A DNA stretch of 64,000 nt from Adiantum capillus-veneris (GCA_014529385.2 CM043946.1:15765077-15829076); one strand, 5' to 3'. Positions 10,385 through 22,637 are shown, numbered from the stretch's first letter. Notes: generated from the sequence alone by a model not told the origin. Numbers and translations are program-made.

Positions 10385-11314
10385 TCAACCAGTGACAAGA
10401 TCCACTCGAATGACAGAATCTTGGAACTGCAAGTAGACATGGTTTTTAGAACAATCATGCACCATTTTTGCTTCCCTCATGAAAGGACGTCCTAAGATCA
10501 TCTCAGATGCCATAGTGTGCTTGGAGAAATCCATAACAATGAAGGTAACTCTTATTTTATGTCCAAAGACCTTGATCTTGAGATCTTCTAGCATCCCAAT
10601 AGGTTTAACAATAGACCCCTTGGCCATATTCACTACTATGGTTGTGGTCGTAAGGTGAGGTCTTCCCATAGTTTCCCATCAATTTTTAGTCACAATGCTA
10701 ACCCTAGTGCCACCATCCAGGATTCCCTTCACAGTTAATCCCTTAGTAGTGATTGGTATGGTCGCATTGGATTCATCACCCTCAAAGTATTGTCTCAACT
10801 TGTTAACATGTATTTCTATAACAAGGTTGCCATCTAGGTTGGGTTGTGGATCTAAGTGTTCCTCCTCTATTGGCATCTCCCCAGCTCCATCCATCTGTGC
10901 AAATTGTGATAGCCCAAAATTTAGTTCTCCATTGAGGAAGGCTCGAAGAGCTGAGACTAGCTCATGGTCTTTATATAGTTTGGACATGATGGTAGTTCTA
11001 ACTTCTGAAGACATGAAATCCATCAATTTGGCAATGTTTAACGGCACCTTTTGGACTTCAGCCCCTTGACGTGGGGAAGATGGGATCTCCATTTATTCGA
11101 TAGGATGAAGTAGTCCCTCTGTAAACATTCTTTCCATCAAGAAGTGAGTACGCCCACTTTCCCATAACTTTAAGTCACTTTCTTCTTGGATGACACTAGG
11201 CATGGCTAAGGGTCTATGGACTTGGTGAGGTTGTTGTTGCGTAGGTAACACTGTGTCTGTAATCTGGATCTGCCTAGGTGCTGGTTCTAGATCCCTTTGG
11301 GTATCTTCTACCAA
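10385..11314 (-). pseudogene. Retropepsin (aspartic protease) of the gag-protease element
   Basis: Three open segments in one frame (11314-11093, 11092-10679, 10669-10385) are broken by stops. The catalytic loop reads ILDGGTRVSIVT, where retropepsins have DSG or DTG, so the Ser/Thr after the Asp is Gly here. The C-terminal hallmark ILGRPFM lies near 10490. Retropepsins cleave the gag(-pol) polyprotein. The altered active site and the stops mean this copy is not expected to be functional. Confidence 0.72.
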
Positions 11315-11389
11315 ACTCCTTAATTGCTTGACTCTCTTGATCTCCTCTGTAGGGTTTGGATAAGTTCCTATCTTCTTCTTGGATCCCTG

Positions 11390-12841
11390 TCATTGTGGCT
11401 CATGAAGATCTTCCTTGTTAGTTTCTATCTTAGTGGTCATTTTGGTCTCCATGGTTTCACCTGAATCAGAATCCTCTTCAGCATCGTTCATATACACGGG
11501 GTCGTCACCAGTCCCTATGTTGGTCTTTGAACTGGGGTCTGACTTCGCTGCTTTTTGCGATCTCTTCCTTCGTGTTTTCTTCTTTTTCTGAGATTGGGCA
11601 ATTGATGCCGTGTCTCTTTTCTCAAGAATATAATTTTGTTTTTGGAGCATCGATCGTGTGAGTACGTTTACTGGTACCACATGTGTACTTTGTGATGGCT
11701 CCTGGGTAACTTCAATCAAGTTTAATGGCGTGATCTTTGGTGCATTTGGATTATTTGGACATTGGGCAATCAAATGATCTATGCCACATCGATTACACAT
11801 GAGTATCGGCATTGTGGACGTGCTCGCTTGATTGGTTTGCATAAGTGTGGCGTTCTTTTGTAGCCTAATCGGACACTCAGCTACACGATGTGGACCTCCA
11901 CACTCATAGCATTGAAGAGGTGGTCTCTTAGCAGTGTAATTGATATTTTGGCCTCTTGCCGCAAGAGCAGCTACTTGATATATAGGTTTGACTTGTCCCC
12001 AATAGTCCTCCATGTAGTATTGTGGACTTTCTTCAAGCACATCCAGCCCATAGGCAATATTAGGATCTATATCTTCCTCATAGCCTTCCAAACAAGCAAT
12101 AGATGAATCACAACCTACTTGATTCACAGAAGTGATTCTCGGATGTGGTGGCTGCGGTACTAGCACTGGAGGTGGTAAGGGTGTTGTTTGAACAACATTT
12201 TGGGCCCTAGGGACCATGTGTTGTGTTGTTTGTTCAAGAGGTGGGGCTAGCATCAATGCAGGGACTCGAGGTGTATCTGTCCATGCTAAGGTTGGTCTAT
12301 TGGCCATCGCGCGCTTAAATACTATGCAATCCTTAGCTTGATGACCATACCTTCCACAGGCATTGGAATTCCCATTGAATTTTACTCTAAAAGTAGGGCA
12401 TTCACTGGTACTATGCGGTCCATAGCATACTGAGCACCATTGTTGCTCCCTTCTTGGATACGTATGATTGTTTTGTGGAGCACGATTATCTCTAAGACTC
12501 TCTTGAATAGCCTTGGTGAGATCTGCTAAAGTCATCTCAGATATCTTTGGCTCCTTAGCAATAGCCTTTAAGGTCATTGGCTGATGCCCTGATGCTTGCG
12601 AGCTAATAGATTTAGGCTCAACAGACACTCTTTCTCCTTGAATCATTAAATTATCCTCCAATTGGATTGCATTGGTGGTGACTGCTTCCCAAGTGGTGAT
12701 ACCTCTAATGACTAGGCCATTGTAGATATCCTCATGTTGTAATCCCCTAATGAATCTATCAAGCAATTGATTATTGTTGAAGCGCTCATTTGGATTACAA
12801 CAAAAATTCAAATGCTTCAAGCGACTAATAAAGTCTCTCAC
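11390..12841 (-). pseudogene. Gag C-terminal part with zinc knuckles
   Basis: An open segment of 483 codons. It begins with a gag-core continuation (FISRLKHLNFCCNPNERFNNNQ) and then carries Cys/His knuckles: CSVCYGPHSTSEC, a second knuckle with its first Cys lost (ACGRYGHQAKDC), CYECGGPHRVAEC and CNRCGIDHLIAQC. Three of the four follow CX2CX3HX4C rather than the usual CX2CX4HX4C. The tail is Lys-rich and then acidic. It is in frame with the protease downstream after a stop at 11390-11392. Confidence 0.8.
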
Positions 12842-12882
12842 CGACTCTCCTTCCTCTCGTTGGGCTTTCTGGAGCTGAGAGG

Positions 12883-13326
12883 CTACACCCCAAAGTACCC
12901 CTCTCGTATGTATTCTTTCAAGAACAGCCTCTTAAGAGTAGGATAAATTGTTTTTTCTTCCACCCTTAGGGTTCTATACCAATCCCCTGCCTTCCCACTT
13001 AAGGTTAAGCTTAAAGCATTACTCTTATGCAGGTCATTGTGTTCTCCTAGAGAATCGCATATTTGTTCAAACACTTCGATATGCTTTCTCACATCCCCGT
13101 CTCCACTAAAGTTTTGTGTGAGCTTGGCTATTTGTACTGCCTTACTTCTAGGCTCTCTCTTAGGCGTGTTACACAAATTCTTAGCAATAGATCGACCAAT
13201 AGCTTGAGCAAATGTTGCCAAGTCACCTAAGTGAGCAGGCACCGTGGGTGAAGGTGCTTTAGAGACTACATGTGGAGTAGGTATTGGCATTGGGCTTGGC
13301 GCATAGAAAGCCCTTGGGTTCCACAT
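12883..13326 (-). pseudogene. Gag capsid-like core (retrotransposon gag domain)
   Basis: A 147-codon segment with the typical gag pattern: FSGDGDVRKHIEVFEQICDS, then LSLTLSGKAGDWYRTL and a terminal LKRLFLKEY. The domain forms the virus-like particle shell. A frame change near 12880 separates it from the knuckle-bearing part. Confidence 0.75.
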
Positions 13327-13360
13327 TTGTTACGGGGTTGTGCCATGTGGCGGTCCTAGT

Positions 13361-14733
13361 TTATAGGTGTGCCCTAGGCATAGCAGACGTTGGATGTGAC
13401 ATGCTAATGCTAGCCGGTATAGTCCCATGGAAATAAGAACTTGGGTGTTGTGGTTGTGGAGCATAAGTAGTTGAAACAATGGGAGGGGTAGGAACTACAT
13501 GAGTACGAGGACCCATGGGTGTATACGATTGGTACACACTTGTAGGTACTGTTGCAGGCATTGAGCTACCATGTAGGGGTGCTTTACTAACAAATGAGGT
13601 CCATGGCGTGTTTCTTGGCATGCCCATCATTGGGGTAGGCATGGTAGCCGTGGTGTCATCAAGGGAAAGATGAGCTAGACTTGGAAAGGTAAAGCTATCA
13701 CTTGAGGGCTCAGATTGCACTGAGACCCTTGGAGAAACAACATATGGAGGATCCATCGGACTTACCGAGGGAGTCTCCATTTGCGATAAGGTCGGTTGTT
13801 TAGCCTTTCCTGTATCCAAGAATCTCATGAGACCCGTTGAAGGCATGATGATCCCCTTGTTCTGTCTCTCTAACTCAATGACCCTATGGGTCACCTCACA
13901 AACTCTTTGTTGTTGATCCTCCACACTAGTAGCACCCATTGTGGATTGTAGGACATCTAACCAACCCACGTGATAGGTGTGACCTGTGTTTCTGTTTGTA
14001 GTTCGTACTCCGAGTTCTCATTTAAGAATGCTCCATCTAGGATTGAAGTGCTAGGGGTGTCCTTTGAGCTAAATGCAATGTTGCTTTCTAGGGGTTGGCC
14101 CTTAGCGGTTGCTAAGTTAAGAGCACTTGATTGCTCTCTTAGCAAGGATATTGACATAGGGGCTTTCGCTTTTAACTCTCTTCATTGCTCCGCCTTGCGT
14201 AAGCTCTCGATTTCCTTTTCCCTTGCTGCAATGATATATCGCTCAACCTCTTGCACTTTCACAAGGCTTCTATGATCGGGTAATATGACCTCAGAGGGGA
14301 ATAGCTCTAAAGAGTTGGGAGGTGCAGTGAATGAAGTATTCACGTGCACATTCTCTAAGGGCATAGGGTCTATGTTGGTCATGAATGGAGAATTTACTTC
14401 CCCACCCCCATCATTTACATCATTAGCTCCATGTTCGGAGCGAGTGGCTCTACTAAAGGTTTCCTTCAAGTGGCTAAGCACGCTCGGCCCGGACCGCGGG
14501 CCCATGGCATGCATGTCTTGGCTTGAGCTATCGGGATTAGGCATTAGGAAACCCTCCATGACATCGTAGTCAGAGGAAGAGTCACTAGCCACTATGTTTA
14601 GGTCTTGGTTTGTACTACCTTGGGTCCCCGCCGAGGGCCCGGAACCTAAGGTAGGTGGATAATGAGAACTCGCGTAACTCGAAATTCTCTCTAGTTGCTC
14701 CGTCTCTAGCACACGACGAGAGCGCAGATGCAT
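13361..14733 (-). pseudogene. Gag N-terminal region of the gag-protease element
   Basis: The frame starts at 14733 with MHLRSRR, a basic start like other gypsy gag proteins. It runs to 13957 with one internal stop near 14182, then shifts frame and continues as 13969-13361 (MGWLDVLQSTMGATSV). The sequence is low complexity, rich in Ser, Pro and Thr, with a short charged helical stretch (VEREKEIESLRKAEQ-like) near the internal stop. Assigned to gag by position upstream of the core. Confidence 0.6.
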
Positions 14734-15506
14734 GTGCCTTTGAAAGCCTACAAGCGTTGGCGAATAACCTCGAAGGTTAACCGCTTACTTTTTTAAGCGT
14801 CCGTTTTCACTCGCGTTTTTTTTACATTTTTAATATTTTTTAATGTTTTTAATGATTAAAGTGTGTTATAGCTTGAAACGAGCGTATCACTCAGAGGGTC
14901 ACGGTGTGCTTTATAGCATAATGTCCGGACACCTGGCAGGTCCGTTGGTCCTCAAAAAAGTCGATTTTTAGCTATGTGTGAAGTTAAAATACGTAATTTT
15001 AAAGGGCGACTGAGGCTTGAGTCTGAGCGTGACCTTGGGCTTGGGTCTGAGCTTGGGTCTAAGAGATATTCTCGATCCCGATCCTACCTTTAATTTTTTT
15101 TTAAATATATATATTTTTAATTTTTAGTTATTTATTATTTATTATTTATTAATTTATTTTTTAAAGGATAAGGTCACCGCGGCCTGCGCGAGAGCACACA
15201 CACACTCTACCTACCTACTTACAACTAATACATCTACTGTTGCACACTAACACACTTCATTAGTTCTCACAGATCTACTTCCTACTTAGTGTACTTTGCA
15301 TTACACAGAACTAACAATCTTAATACTAATTCCTTATGACAGAGAAAAAACACAGTACGTTTGAAAACTCCATTAACAAAGAAATACACAATAGCAACAC
15401 AAAATCCTTCTTCTCAACACAGACACCCTCCTTCCTTACCTTTCCTACAATTGAAATTGCACCACAAAAGAAGCACAGAGTGCCATTCAAGCTTAGTGTA
15501 TGGCAT
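14734..15506. other. Leader between PBS and gag
   Basis: About 770 bp of mostly AT-rich sequence, including an AT-only stretch near 15090-15160. No gene or structured repeat was recognised. Confidence 0.5.
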
Positions 15507-15524
15507 TCCCCGACAACGGTGCCA
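15507..15524 (-). other. Primer binding site, tRNA-Asp type
   Basis: The minus strand reads TGGCACCGTTGTCGGGGA, close to the plant gypsy PBS complementary to the 3' end of tRNA-Asp (from memory TGGCGCCGTTGCCGGGGA). It lies a few bases inside the 5' LTR end at 15529. Confidence 0.8.
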
Positions 15525-15528
15525 AAAA

Positions 15529-15788
15529 TGTGGCGTATATCGCACGTGTCAATGCAAAGAACTTGCCGATACACTGTATGCAAGCCACAAATGGTCCAAG
15601 CACACAACAAGCCTAAAAAGTAAGCTCAAAGATGGCGATGGTGTGTCACTCATCGCTCTACGCTTGCTGTCGTGGAGGATTCCTCGCCGCGAAGAAGAGG
15701 GAGACACCGCTATGCCGCGCTCAACGGCCTTGCCGCCGTCGTGCCACCACAATGCTCGATCGCGCGCGCGCACACACACACAAACACA

Positions 15789-15833
<45 letters not shown>

Positions 15834-16135
15834 ATACACACACACAAGGAGATGAAGAAGAAGAAGATGGAGATGGAGCAAAAGCACTCTTCAATTGCAC
15901 AAATAAGAGAATGAGTGAATTTTAGGTTTAGTTGAATTTTATGAGCTCGCCCCATTCACACTTGGGCGCCCATGCTTAACCAAATAATCCCTTGAATTTT
16001 CCAGTTAGAGTGCGCCTCTCATCGGCGATCACTCTTACCCTTTTCCTATTGGACTGACAAGCCTGATACTTGAATCTACCCAATAAATAATACAGCGTCC
16101 GTCGTAGGTGATAGGAATGTGGGTGAGGGTTAACG
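15529..16135 (-). repeat. 5' LTR of the gag-protease element
   Basis: Colinear with 7208-7777 but longer because its microsatellite has grown: a CA tract and a (TC)n run occupy about 15770-15845. The outer boundary near 16134 is approximate because the terminal A of the expected CA is mutated. Confidence 0.82.
15770..15845. repeat. Compound microsatellite inside the 5' LTR
   Basis: A GC-dinucleotide and CA run precedes about 42 nt of TC and a CACACA tail. It is expanded relative to the other LTR copy near 7449-7490. Confidence 0.93.
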
Positions 16136-16238
16136 ACCACATAGAGTCAACATGTGTTTCTCACCATCTTGATACATAGCAGAGTGACACATTATTGAGT
16201 GATTTATTAGTAGAGTAGCCAAATCATACTGATGTTTC

Positions 16239-16770
16239 CATAGAACCATCTGTTGTTGTGGAGACATGACCACATTCCGAGATCATTAGTAAGCAGATAC
16301 AGCTTGTGAGACTTTGTCACATCAAGCTTCGATAGACCATAGTGATGAAACCATAATAGAGGCCATACTATAGATTTCAGTGCCACTAGAGTGTAGTTTG
16401 GCCTCTACACCCCAATATAGTGCTACTTTACCAAGGCATACAAGGGATTCTAGCCATATCTCAACTCATAGATCTTATTATAGGACTAAATGGGTCTATG
16501 CTCCCATAGAACCATCTGTTCTTGTGGAGACATGACCACATTCCGAGATCATTAGCAAGTAGATACAGCTTGTGAGACTTTGTCACATCAAGCTTCGATA
16601 GACCATAGTGATGAAACCATAGTAGAGGCCATACTATAGATTTCAGTGCCACTAGAGTGTAGTTTGGCCTCTACACCTCAATATAGTGCTACTTTACCAA
16701 GGTATACAAGGGATTCTAGCCATATCTCAACTCACAGATCTTATTATAGGACTAAATAGGTCTATGCTCC
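16239..16770. repeat. 266-bp tandem duplication
   Basis: Copy 1 spans 16239-16504 and copy 2 16505-16770. They are nearly identical by eye with a handful of substitutions (for example TGTTGTTGTGG against TGTTCTTGTGG). No coding content was recognised. Confidence 0.93.
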
Positions 16771-18823
16771 CTACAGAGAGCTTCATGATAGATGTTTGTC
16801 TAATGATGAGACACTTGTGTGGATAGCAAGCCATAGAGCACATGATGGTGCATAACAAGGATGGATAGCTTTTAGACAATCACTAGAGGCACAAGGATTT
16901 TATGAGAGACATAGACAGGTGTGGGTTCCTAGAGGTCACATAGTAGCACACTTCACGATGACCTCTCATAGTTCCTTTACGCTTCCTAGAGAAGATACAT
17001 TATAGTAGAGGTGTCTAGTAGAGGGACCATGATAGTATACGAAACGTTCACGATGATGACAACGGCCATCTACTACGAGGTAGTCTAGACCTAGAGTTCA
17101 ACAAGGTAGAGCTTAAAGGCGATCATATGTGAAGAGAGCTCATCATACATTCATTTATATACCATGGACATTGAAGATATGGTGACCACCTATCACAACA
17201 TAGGTTGACAAGAGCCACAGTTCACCTGATATTTCTATTGACCATGTTGCTAGCTAGGCAAGAGTCAACCATTGAGGGATTCCAAGCCACAAAGTTCATT
17301 GAGCACATAATCACAACTTGGTGTTATCCGTAGATCCATTAGTTGTGCGACAAATTCTACTAACTATATGGAGCGAGGTGCTAGCCAACCAATGACCATT
17401 AGACAAAGAGCTAGGAGCTTGTGATTTTATTTTTGGAAGAGAATCCTCCTAGTTGCACTAGACCCTTGATTTTTGCAGAGTGACTATGATGCACTAGACA
17501 CATGTGCTTATACTAAAGGCACTTTTTTTTCCCTATTTGCGTTTTTCCCTCTAGACATCTAGGTATGAGACCTTAGTAAAGGATATTTGTGTTTAGGTAT
17601 TAAAACTTTCATTTCTATGCTGACATGCCTTTCTAGGTGGTAGTGTTTTGTTTATGATTTTATAGCATGGATGGACTTCAACTTTCACGTAGCATGGATA
17701 TGTTGATCTTGAGAAGTGCATATTTTCTTCCACAGCTATTGAGGAGATGCATCACATACCTATAGGTGTACTATTTTCTATTATATTTGTTTATGGACAT
17801 TTACATTTGTTGATTGTGGTTCTTCATGGTGATTGATTGCATTTAGTTATGTTTTTTTATGTGCCAATATAGATGTATAAGTTTGTCATTGCTTTAGTTA
17901 ATTGACGTAGAGTTTAGTTTTATAGTTGACCCTTGAGGTTATGAGACTGTGACTTTAGGCTAACTAATTTACTTGACTACTAGTCCTAGTTGGTAAAATT
18001 ATCTGAGTATTTGAGACCTTAAGACTGTTTTAGGCATAGAGAGGCCTGCTCACTTAAACAACAAAGAACACTAGTGAGAATACAGGAAATGGAAGCAACA
18101 AAACAAAAGTTGCACAAGTGTAAAAGCTTAATTTGGAAGAGGAATCCCGGCTTGAGTTTGGTCCTTCACTCACATGTATGGCCTATGGCACTAGAGCCCA
18201 TTGAATCAATGTGGAACAAAAAGAAAAAAAAAAGAGAAAGGAAAAACAAGAAAAATGAAATGAAGAAAACTTCCATTGAGCTTCAAGTAAAAAATGGAAG
18301 CGTTTGTTTATATTTGTGAGAGTTAATTAGCTAATCCATGCTGGCAAGTGCAAATAGGGAATCTTGCATTTAGATAATTTTCCTAACTTAGCTAGTACTA
18401 AGGTGACTATTTTAACCCTTAGTCATAACTAGCTAAATGAGAGACTCATCCATAAGCCCAAAATCTTAGTTAATAAATTTAACCAAGTGCAATTTATTTG
18501 TCATTGATGGCAATGTAACATTTCATAACTCTTTGCATTTACTCATTACCACATGTGCTTTTCTTTCCACAGACGTCTACCTCATCAATCTTTTCTTTTT
18601 GCAGGTACATTCTTCCTTGAACGTCTACCATGACATGGCTTTGTCTATAAAACGACAAAGCTCAGAAAGGGAGAAAATGTTACCAATGCCAACAGAAAGC
18701 AACAAAAGACCTTCAGTGATGCTATTTTTAGCATACACTTATGATGCATAGGCTACAAGTGCTTCATTTTTTGACAGACATATCATTTGTTTATGCACGT
18801 TTGATGTATTAATGGGCTCTACA
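16771..18823. other. Stretch without identifiable gene
   Basis: Two kilobases between two retroelements with no recognisable domain on either strand. The only longer frame (18074-18319 +) has a Lys-rich low-complexity tail and is not convincing. Confidence 0.35.
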
Positions 18824-19015
18824 TGAAGGAGTACGAGCGGAAGTGCGACGCAAGAGAGAGTGCGAGAAGAAGAGCACGACGATATGGTGAACTCGCTCTA
18901 CTGTAATGTGTAGAGCATAGTGAGTTCTTATTAGGTTTTTACAAAAGAATATGTGTACATACCTGGCGGCCCGCCCACTTATTTGGGCGACCACATTGGG
19001 CTTTATACCCCAACA
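18824..19015 (-). repeat. 3' LTR of copia element 1
   Basis: 192 bp, TGAAGGAGTACG to CCCCAACA in + orientation, matching 23737-23928 in length and almost everywhere in sequence. Confidence 0.95.
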
Positions 19016-19026
19016 ACCTCCCACTT
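19016..19026 (-). other. Polypurine tract of copia element 1
   Basis: The minus strand reads AAGTGGGAGGT directly before the LTR start TGTTGGGG. The same tract occurs in the third copia element next to 61904. Confidence 0.8.
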
Positions 19027-19104
19027 AAAGTCCAATGTGGTACTTTAAGTGTGAGAGAAGCTACTATACAAGCTAATATACAAGAGATGTAGAGAAGTGA
19101 TGTA

Positions 19105-21215
19105 CTACCCTACACCTAACTGCTTGCGAAAATGCGCAAAGCTCTCTGAAGGAAGTCCTTTTGTAAGTAGATCAGCAGGATTTTCTGTGGTGTGAACTTT
19201 GACAAGCTGAAGTTGCTTATCCTCGAGCATTTCCCTGATGAAATGATACTTCACATCCACATGCTTTGTCTTTGAGTGATAAACTGGATTGCGAGCCAAT
19301 TGTATAGCACTTTGACTATCACAATATAACACAGGCATCTCTTCTTTGATTCCCAAATCTGTTACTAGTCGATTAATCCAAATTGATTCTTTGCATGCCT
19401 CTGATGCTGCAACATATTCAGCCTCTGTAGTAGACTGAGTAACACAATCTTGTAATCTAGAACGCCATGATACTGCTCCACCAGCCAATGTAAAGACATA
19501 CCTTGACGTAGACCTTCGGTTGTCTAAATCACCTGCATAATCTGAGTCTGTAAAACCCTTTACACTTAGCTCCTGACTCCCATAGCATATGCGCATACTC
19601 ATTGTAGCTTTCAGGTATCTCAATATTCCTTTCACTGCCTCCCAATGTTTCTTGCCTGGGTTTGACATGTATCGACTTACTACTCCCACTGCAAATGCAA
19701 TGTCTGGGCGAGTAGCAATCATTGCATACATCAAACTACCCATTGCAGACGCATATGGAATCTTATCCATTTCAGCCTGTTCTTCCTCAGACACAGGACA
19801 ATCTTGTTTGCTTAGTTTCACATATGGTGGCAATGGAACACTCAGTGCCTTTCCCTTCTCCATATTGAAACATTGCAAAACCTTGTCAATATACTCTGTT
19901 TGAGATAACCAAATCAACTTCTTTGATCTGTCTCTCTCAATGCGCATACTAAGTATATGACTTGCCTCACCCATGTCTTTCATGTCAAACGATTTTGCCA
20001 TCTTTGACTTCAAAGCTGAAATTTATTCCAAGTGCTTGCCAGCAATCAACATGTCATCCACATACAAAATAAGGATCAGCCAACTACCATCCTTAGCCTT
20101 CTTTGTATATAGACAGTGATCGAACTCACTACGTTTGTAGCCTTGAGAAAGCATAAACTTGTGGAATTTATGGTACCATGCCCTCGGTGATTGTTTTAAG
20201 CCATAAAGACTTTTTAACAACTGGCATACCCAATCTTCCTTGCCTTTCTCAACAAACCCTTCTGGATGCTGCATGTAAATTTCCACATCTAAATCACCAT
20301 GCAAGAACCCTGTCTTGACATCCATTTGGTGCAACACCAAATCTAATATGGCAACCAATGCAAGAAAGCATCTCAATGTAGTCATCTTGACCACCGGAGA
20401 GAAGACTTCATCAAAGTCAATGCCTTGTTCTTGCTTAAAGCCCTTGGCAACAAGCCTTGCTTTGTACTTTGGCTGACTATCATGAGCGGTGATCTTATAC
20501 CTGTAAACCCATTTACAAGGTAGAGCCTTTTTGCCCTGTGGTAATTTAACTAGCTTCCATGTCTTGTTTTTATGCAGAGCTGTCATCTCTGACTGCATGG
20601 CCAATTGCCAATTCCCGGAGTCCTTCATTTGCACTGCTTCCTTGTAACATGAAGGCTCATTGCAATCAGTCAACATGACATAGTTCATAGATGGAACAAA
20701 CCTATCAGGAGGTCGCGTGACACGTCCAGATCTACGCACAATAGGTGGGTCAGGCTCAGCCACAACCTGTGGCTCCACTCTATCCTGTCCTTGCTCCTCT
20801 TGAGCCCTGACATTTTGTCTTGCACGTGCAGGTCCATCTTCTTGGAAGACAACTCTTCTAATCTCCTCAACCCTCTCTGGTTTAGAATGATATTTGGATT
20901 CATTAAAGTGAACATCATTGCTGCGGACAACCTTTCTGGATTCGGGATCCCAAAGTCTGTACCCCATTCCACCAGAATTACCATAGCCTAGAAAGATGCA
21001 CTTTCTACTCTTTGGCTCAAGTTTGTTCCTAAATTCCTTTGGAATGTGAGTATATGCCTCACATCCAAAGACTCTGAGATGCTTGTATGAGGGCATTTTG
21101 CCTGACAATACCATCTCTGGCACTGAATCCTTCTGCAAAACCTTGCTAGGAGATCTATTTACAAGATGGACAGCTGCTGATACAGCTTCAGCCCAAAACC
21201 CATTTGGCAGCCCAA
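19105..21215 (-). pseudogene. Copia reverse transcriptase and RNase H (element 1)
   Basis: One reading frame from about 21215 to 19105. It begins at the end of the integrase region (GLPNGFWAEAV, KHLRVFGCEAY) and passes through RT with KARLVAKGFKQEQGIDFDEVFSP, the first catalytic block HQMDVKTGFLHGD, SLYGLKQSPRAWY and the YVDD box (LILYVDDMLIAG). RNase H follows, with TDSDYAGD, TTEAEYVA, YCDSQSAIQLA and KHVDVKYHFIRE. A single TAA stop (near 20020-20022) interrupts the frame after the YVDD region, at the place where the third copia element has Glu. Apart from that stop the RT and RNase H hallmarks look intact. Confidence 0.92.
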
Positions 21216-21260
21216 ATCATTAAATGAAAATCCAGGCAAATAACCAGAACGAGACAAGAT
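21205..21260 (-). other. Integrase deletion junction in copia element 1
   Basis: Reading across the gap, the pre-integrase segment ends at a recognisable GYLPGFSFNDL-type block (in a shifted frame), and within about 10 bp (21210-21217) the sequence jumps to GLPNGFWAEAV. That sequence normally lies after the integrase catalytic core. The zinc-finger cysteines and the D-D-E core are therefore absent. Confidence 0.8.
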
Positions 21261-22637
21261 TTACATTCCCTTCTTGGACATATGTCCTAACCGGCTATGC
21301 CACAAAGAAACGTCCGGCTGCTTGGTTACATTGATTACATTTTTAGAGACATTTGATACATAAATCATGTAAAGTCCTCCAGACTTTACTCCATGTGCTA
21401 CTGTCATAGAACCCTTGGATATCTTCCACATGTTCTGTCCAAAAGTGGTGACGTAGCCAGCATCATCAAGTAAACCTGTGCTGATCAAGCTCTTTGTAAT
21501 TGCGGGAACATGTCTCACATTCTTCAGCGTGAAAGAAGAGCCATTCTAAAACTTCAATTGAACATCTCCAACACCTAAGATCTCACATGTCTGCCCATTT
21601 CCTAGCCGAACATGATCTTTAGTGGTCACATAAGAGGTAAACCACTCCTTGTTTGGAGACACATGAAGTGATGCCCCTGAGTCTATAATCCAGTCACTCA
21701 GTGCATTTCCATCAGATGCTGTAAGAAGAGCTGAGTCCATTGTATTCTTCAAGAAGTAGACGTCTCCTGACACTAGACTGTCATCCTCTGCAACAGTGTT
21801 TGTCACATTTATTTCTTGAATATTCACTGAGGACTTGTTCTTCTCACCATGGTCTTCAGATTTCTCTTTGCCTTTTTGTGCTTTCCATTCTCTGCAGTCT
21901 CTTTTCATGTGACCCTTCTTGCCACAATGGTAGCATTCTATGTCACTCTTGCCTTTAGCACTACGGGACTTGCTACGAGACTGATTCCTCTTTCCACCTT
22001 TGTAATTTTCTTTGGTCCTTCCCCTGACAACTAAGGCTGTTCCTTTGCCTTTGTGCATTGTCTTTCTATTGGTTTCTTCAGTAAGCAGACTTCCTTCTAC
22101 ACCTGCTATGTTCAAACCATCTGGAGGTGCAGAATTACTCAAAGCTGTGTGAAAAGTGTCCCAACTTTCCGGCAATGTGATCAACAGGAACATAGCTCTA
22201 ACAGGTTCATCAAACTTGACACCTTGAGCTGACAACTGACTGTAGATGGTGTTGAATTCATTCAGATGATTGGACATAGGTGTCCCTTCTTTCATCTTCA
22301 AGTCAACAAGCTTCTTAAGCCAGTATACCTGTGAAGCTGCACTCAGCTTCTCATAAAGATCACTCAGCTTTATCCATGCTTGATAAGCCGACATCTCGTC
22401 TGCTACAATGAAGTAAACGCTTTCTGCCAAAGTCAGCATAATGGTAGAAAGTGCCAATTCATCCATTTCGCTCCATTCATCTTCGTCCATATCTTCTGGT
22501 TTTATCCCCTTGAGCTTTATAGGTTTTATCTGCTTCTTTTGTACCAACACGTGCCAAATCTGCTTCTTCCACAATGGGAAATTGGTTCCATCCAGCTTCT
22601 TGATATTGTAAAGAGCAGTGTCATGTGATCCAGCCAT
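21261..22637 (-). pseudogene. Copia gag, protease and pre-integrase (element 1)
   Basis: The frame opens with MAGSHDTALYNIKKLDGTNFP, a UBN2-type copia gag, from 22637. A zinc knuckle CYHCGKKGHMKRDC follows at roughly residues 235-250. The retropepsin active site WIIDSGASLHVS lies near residue 320 and LGNGQTCEILGVGDV after it. A TAG stop near 21546 separates this from the pre-integrase segment 21518-21261 (SLWHSRLGHMSKKGM), which stays in the same frame. Gag forms the particle, the protease matures it and the integrase would insert the DNA copy. Confidence 0.9.

Larger units (their letters stand above)
7208..16135 (-). mobile_element. Non-autonomous Ty3/gypsy-type LTR element (gag-protease only)
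   Basis: An element of about 8.9 kb on the minus strand, bounded by two related direct repeats (7208-7777 and 15529-about 16135). A PBS (15507-15524) lies inside the 5' LTR and a polypurine tract (7778-7790) beside the 3' LTR. It codes for gag, a retropepsin and a W(V/I)PK-repeat region. No RT, RNase H or integrase motif was seen anywhere between the LTRs, so it fits the class of terminal-repeat elements with GAG that depend on a helper. The tRNA-Asp-type PBS and the CX2CX3HX4C knuckles recall Athila/Tat-type gypsy elements of angiosperms, as I remember them. The LTRs have diverged and no matching target duplication was found, so the copy is old. Confidence 0.82.

Noticed and set aside
7208-16140. 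Target-site duplication of the gag-protease element
   Set aside because: The flanks (ACAAT on the left, GACCA or similar on the right) do not match and the right boundary is uncertain.
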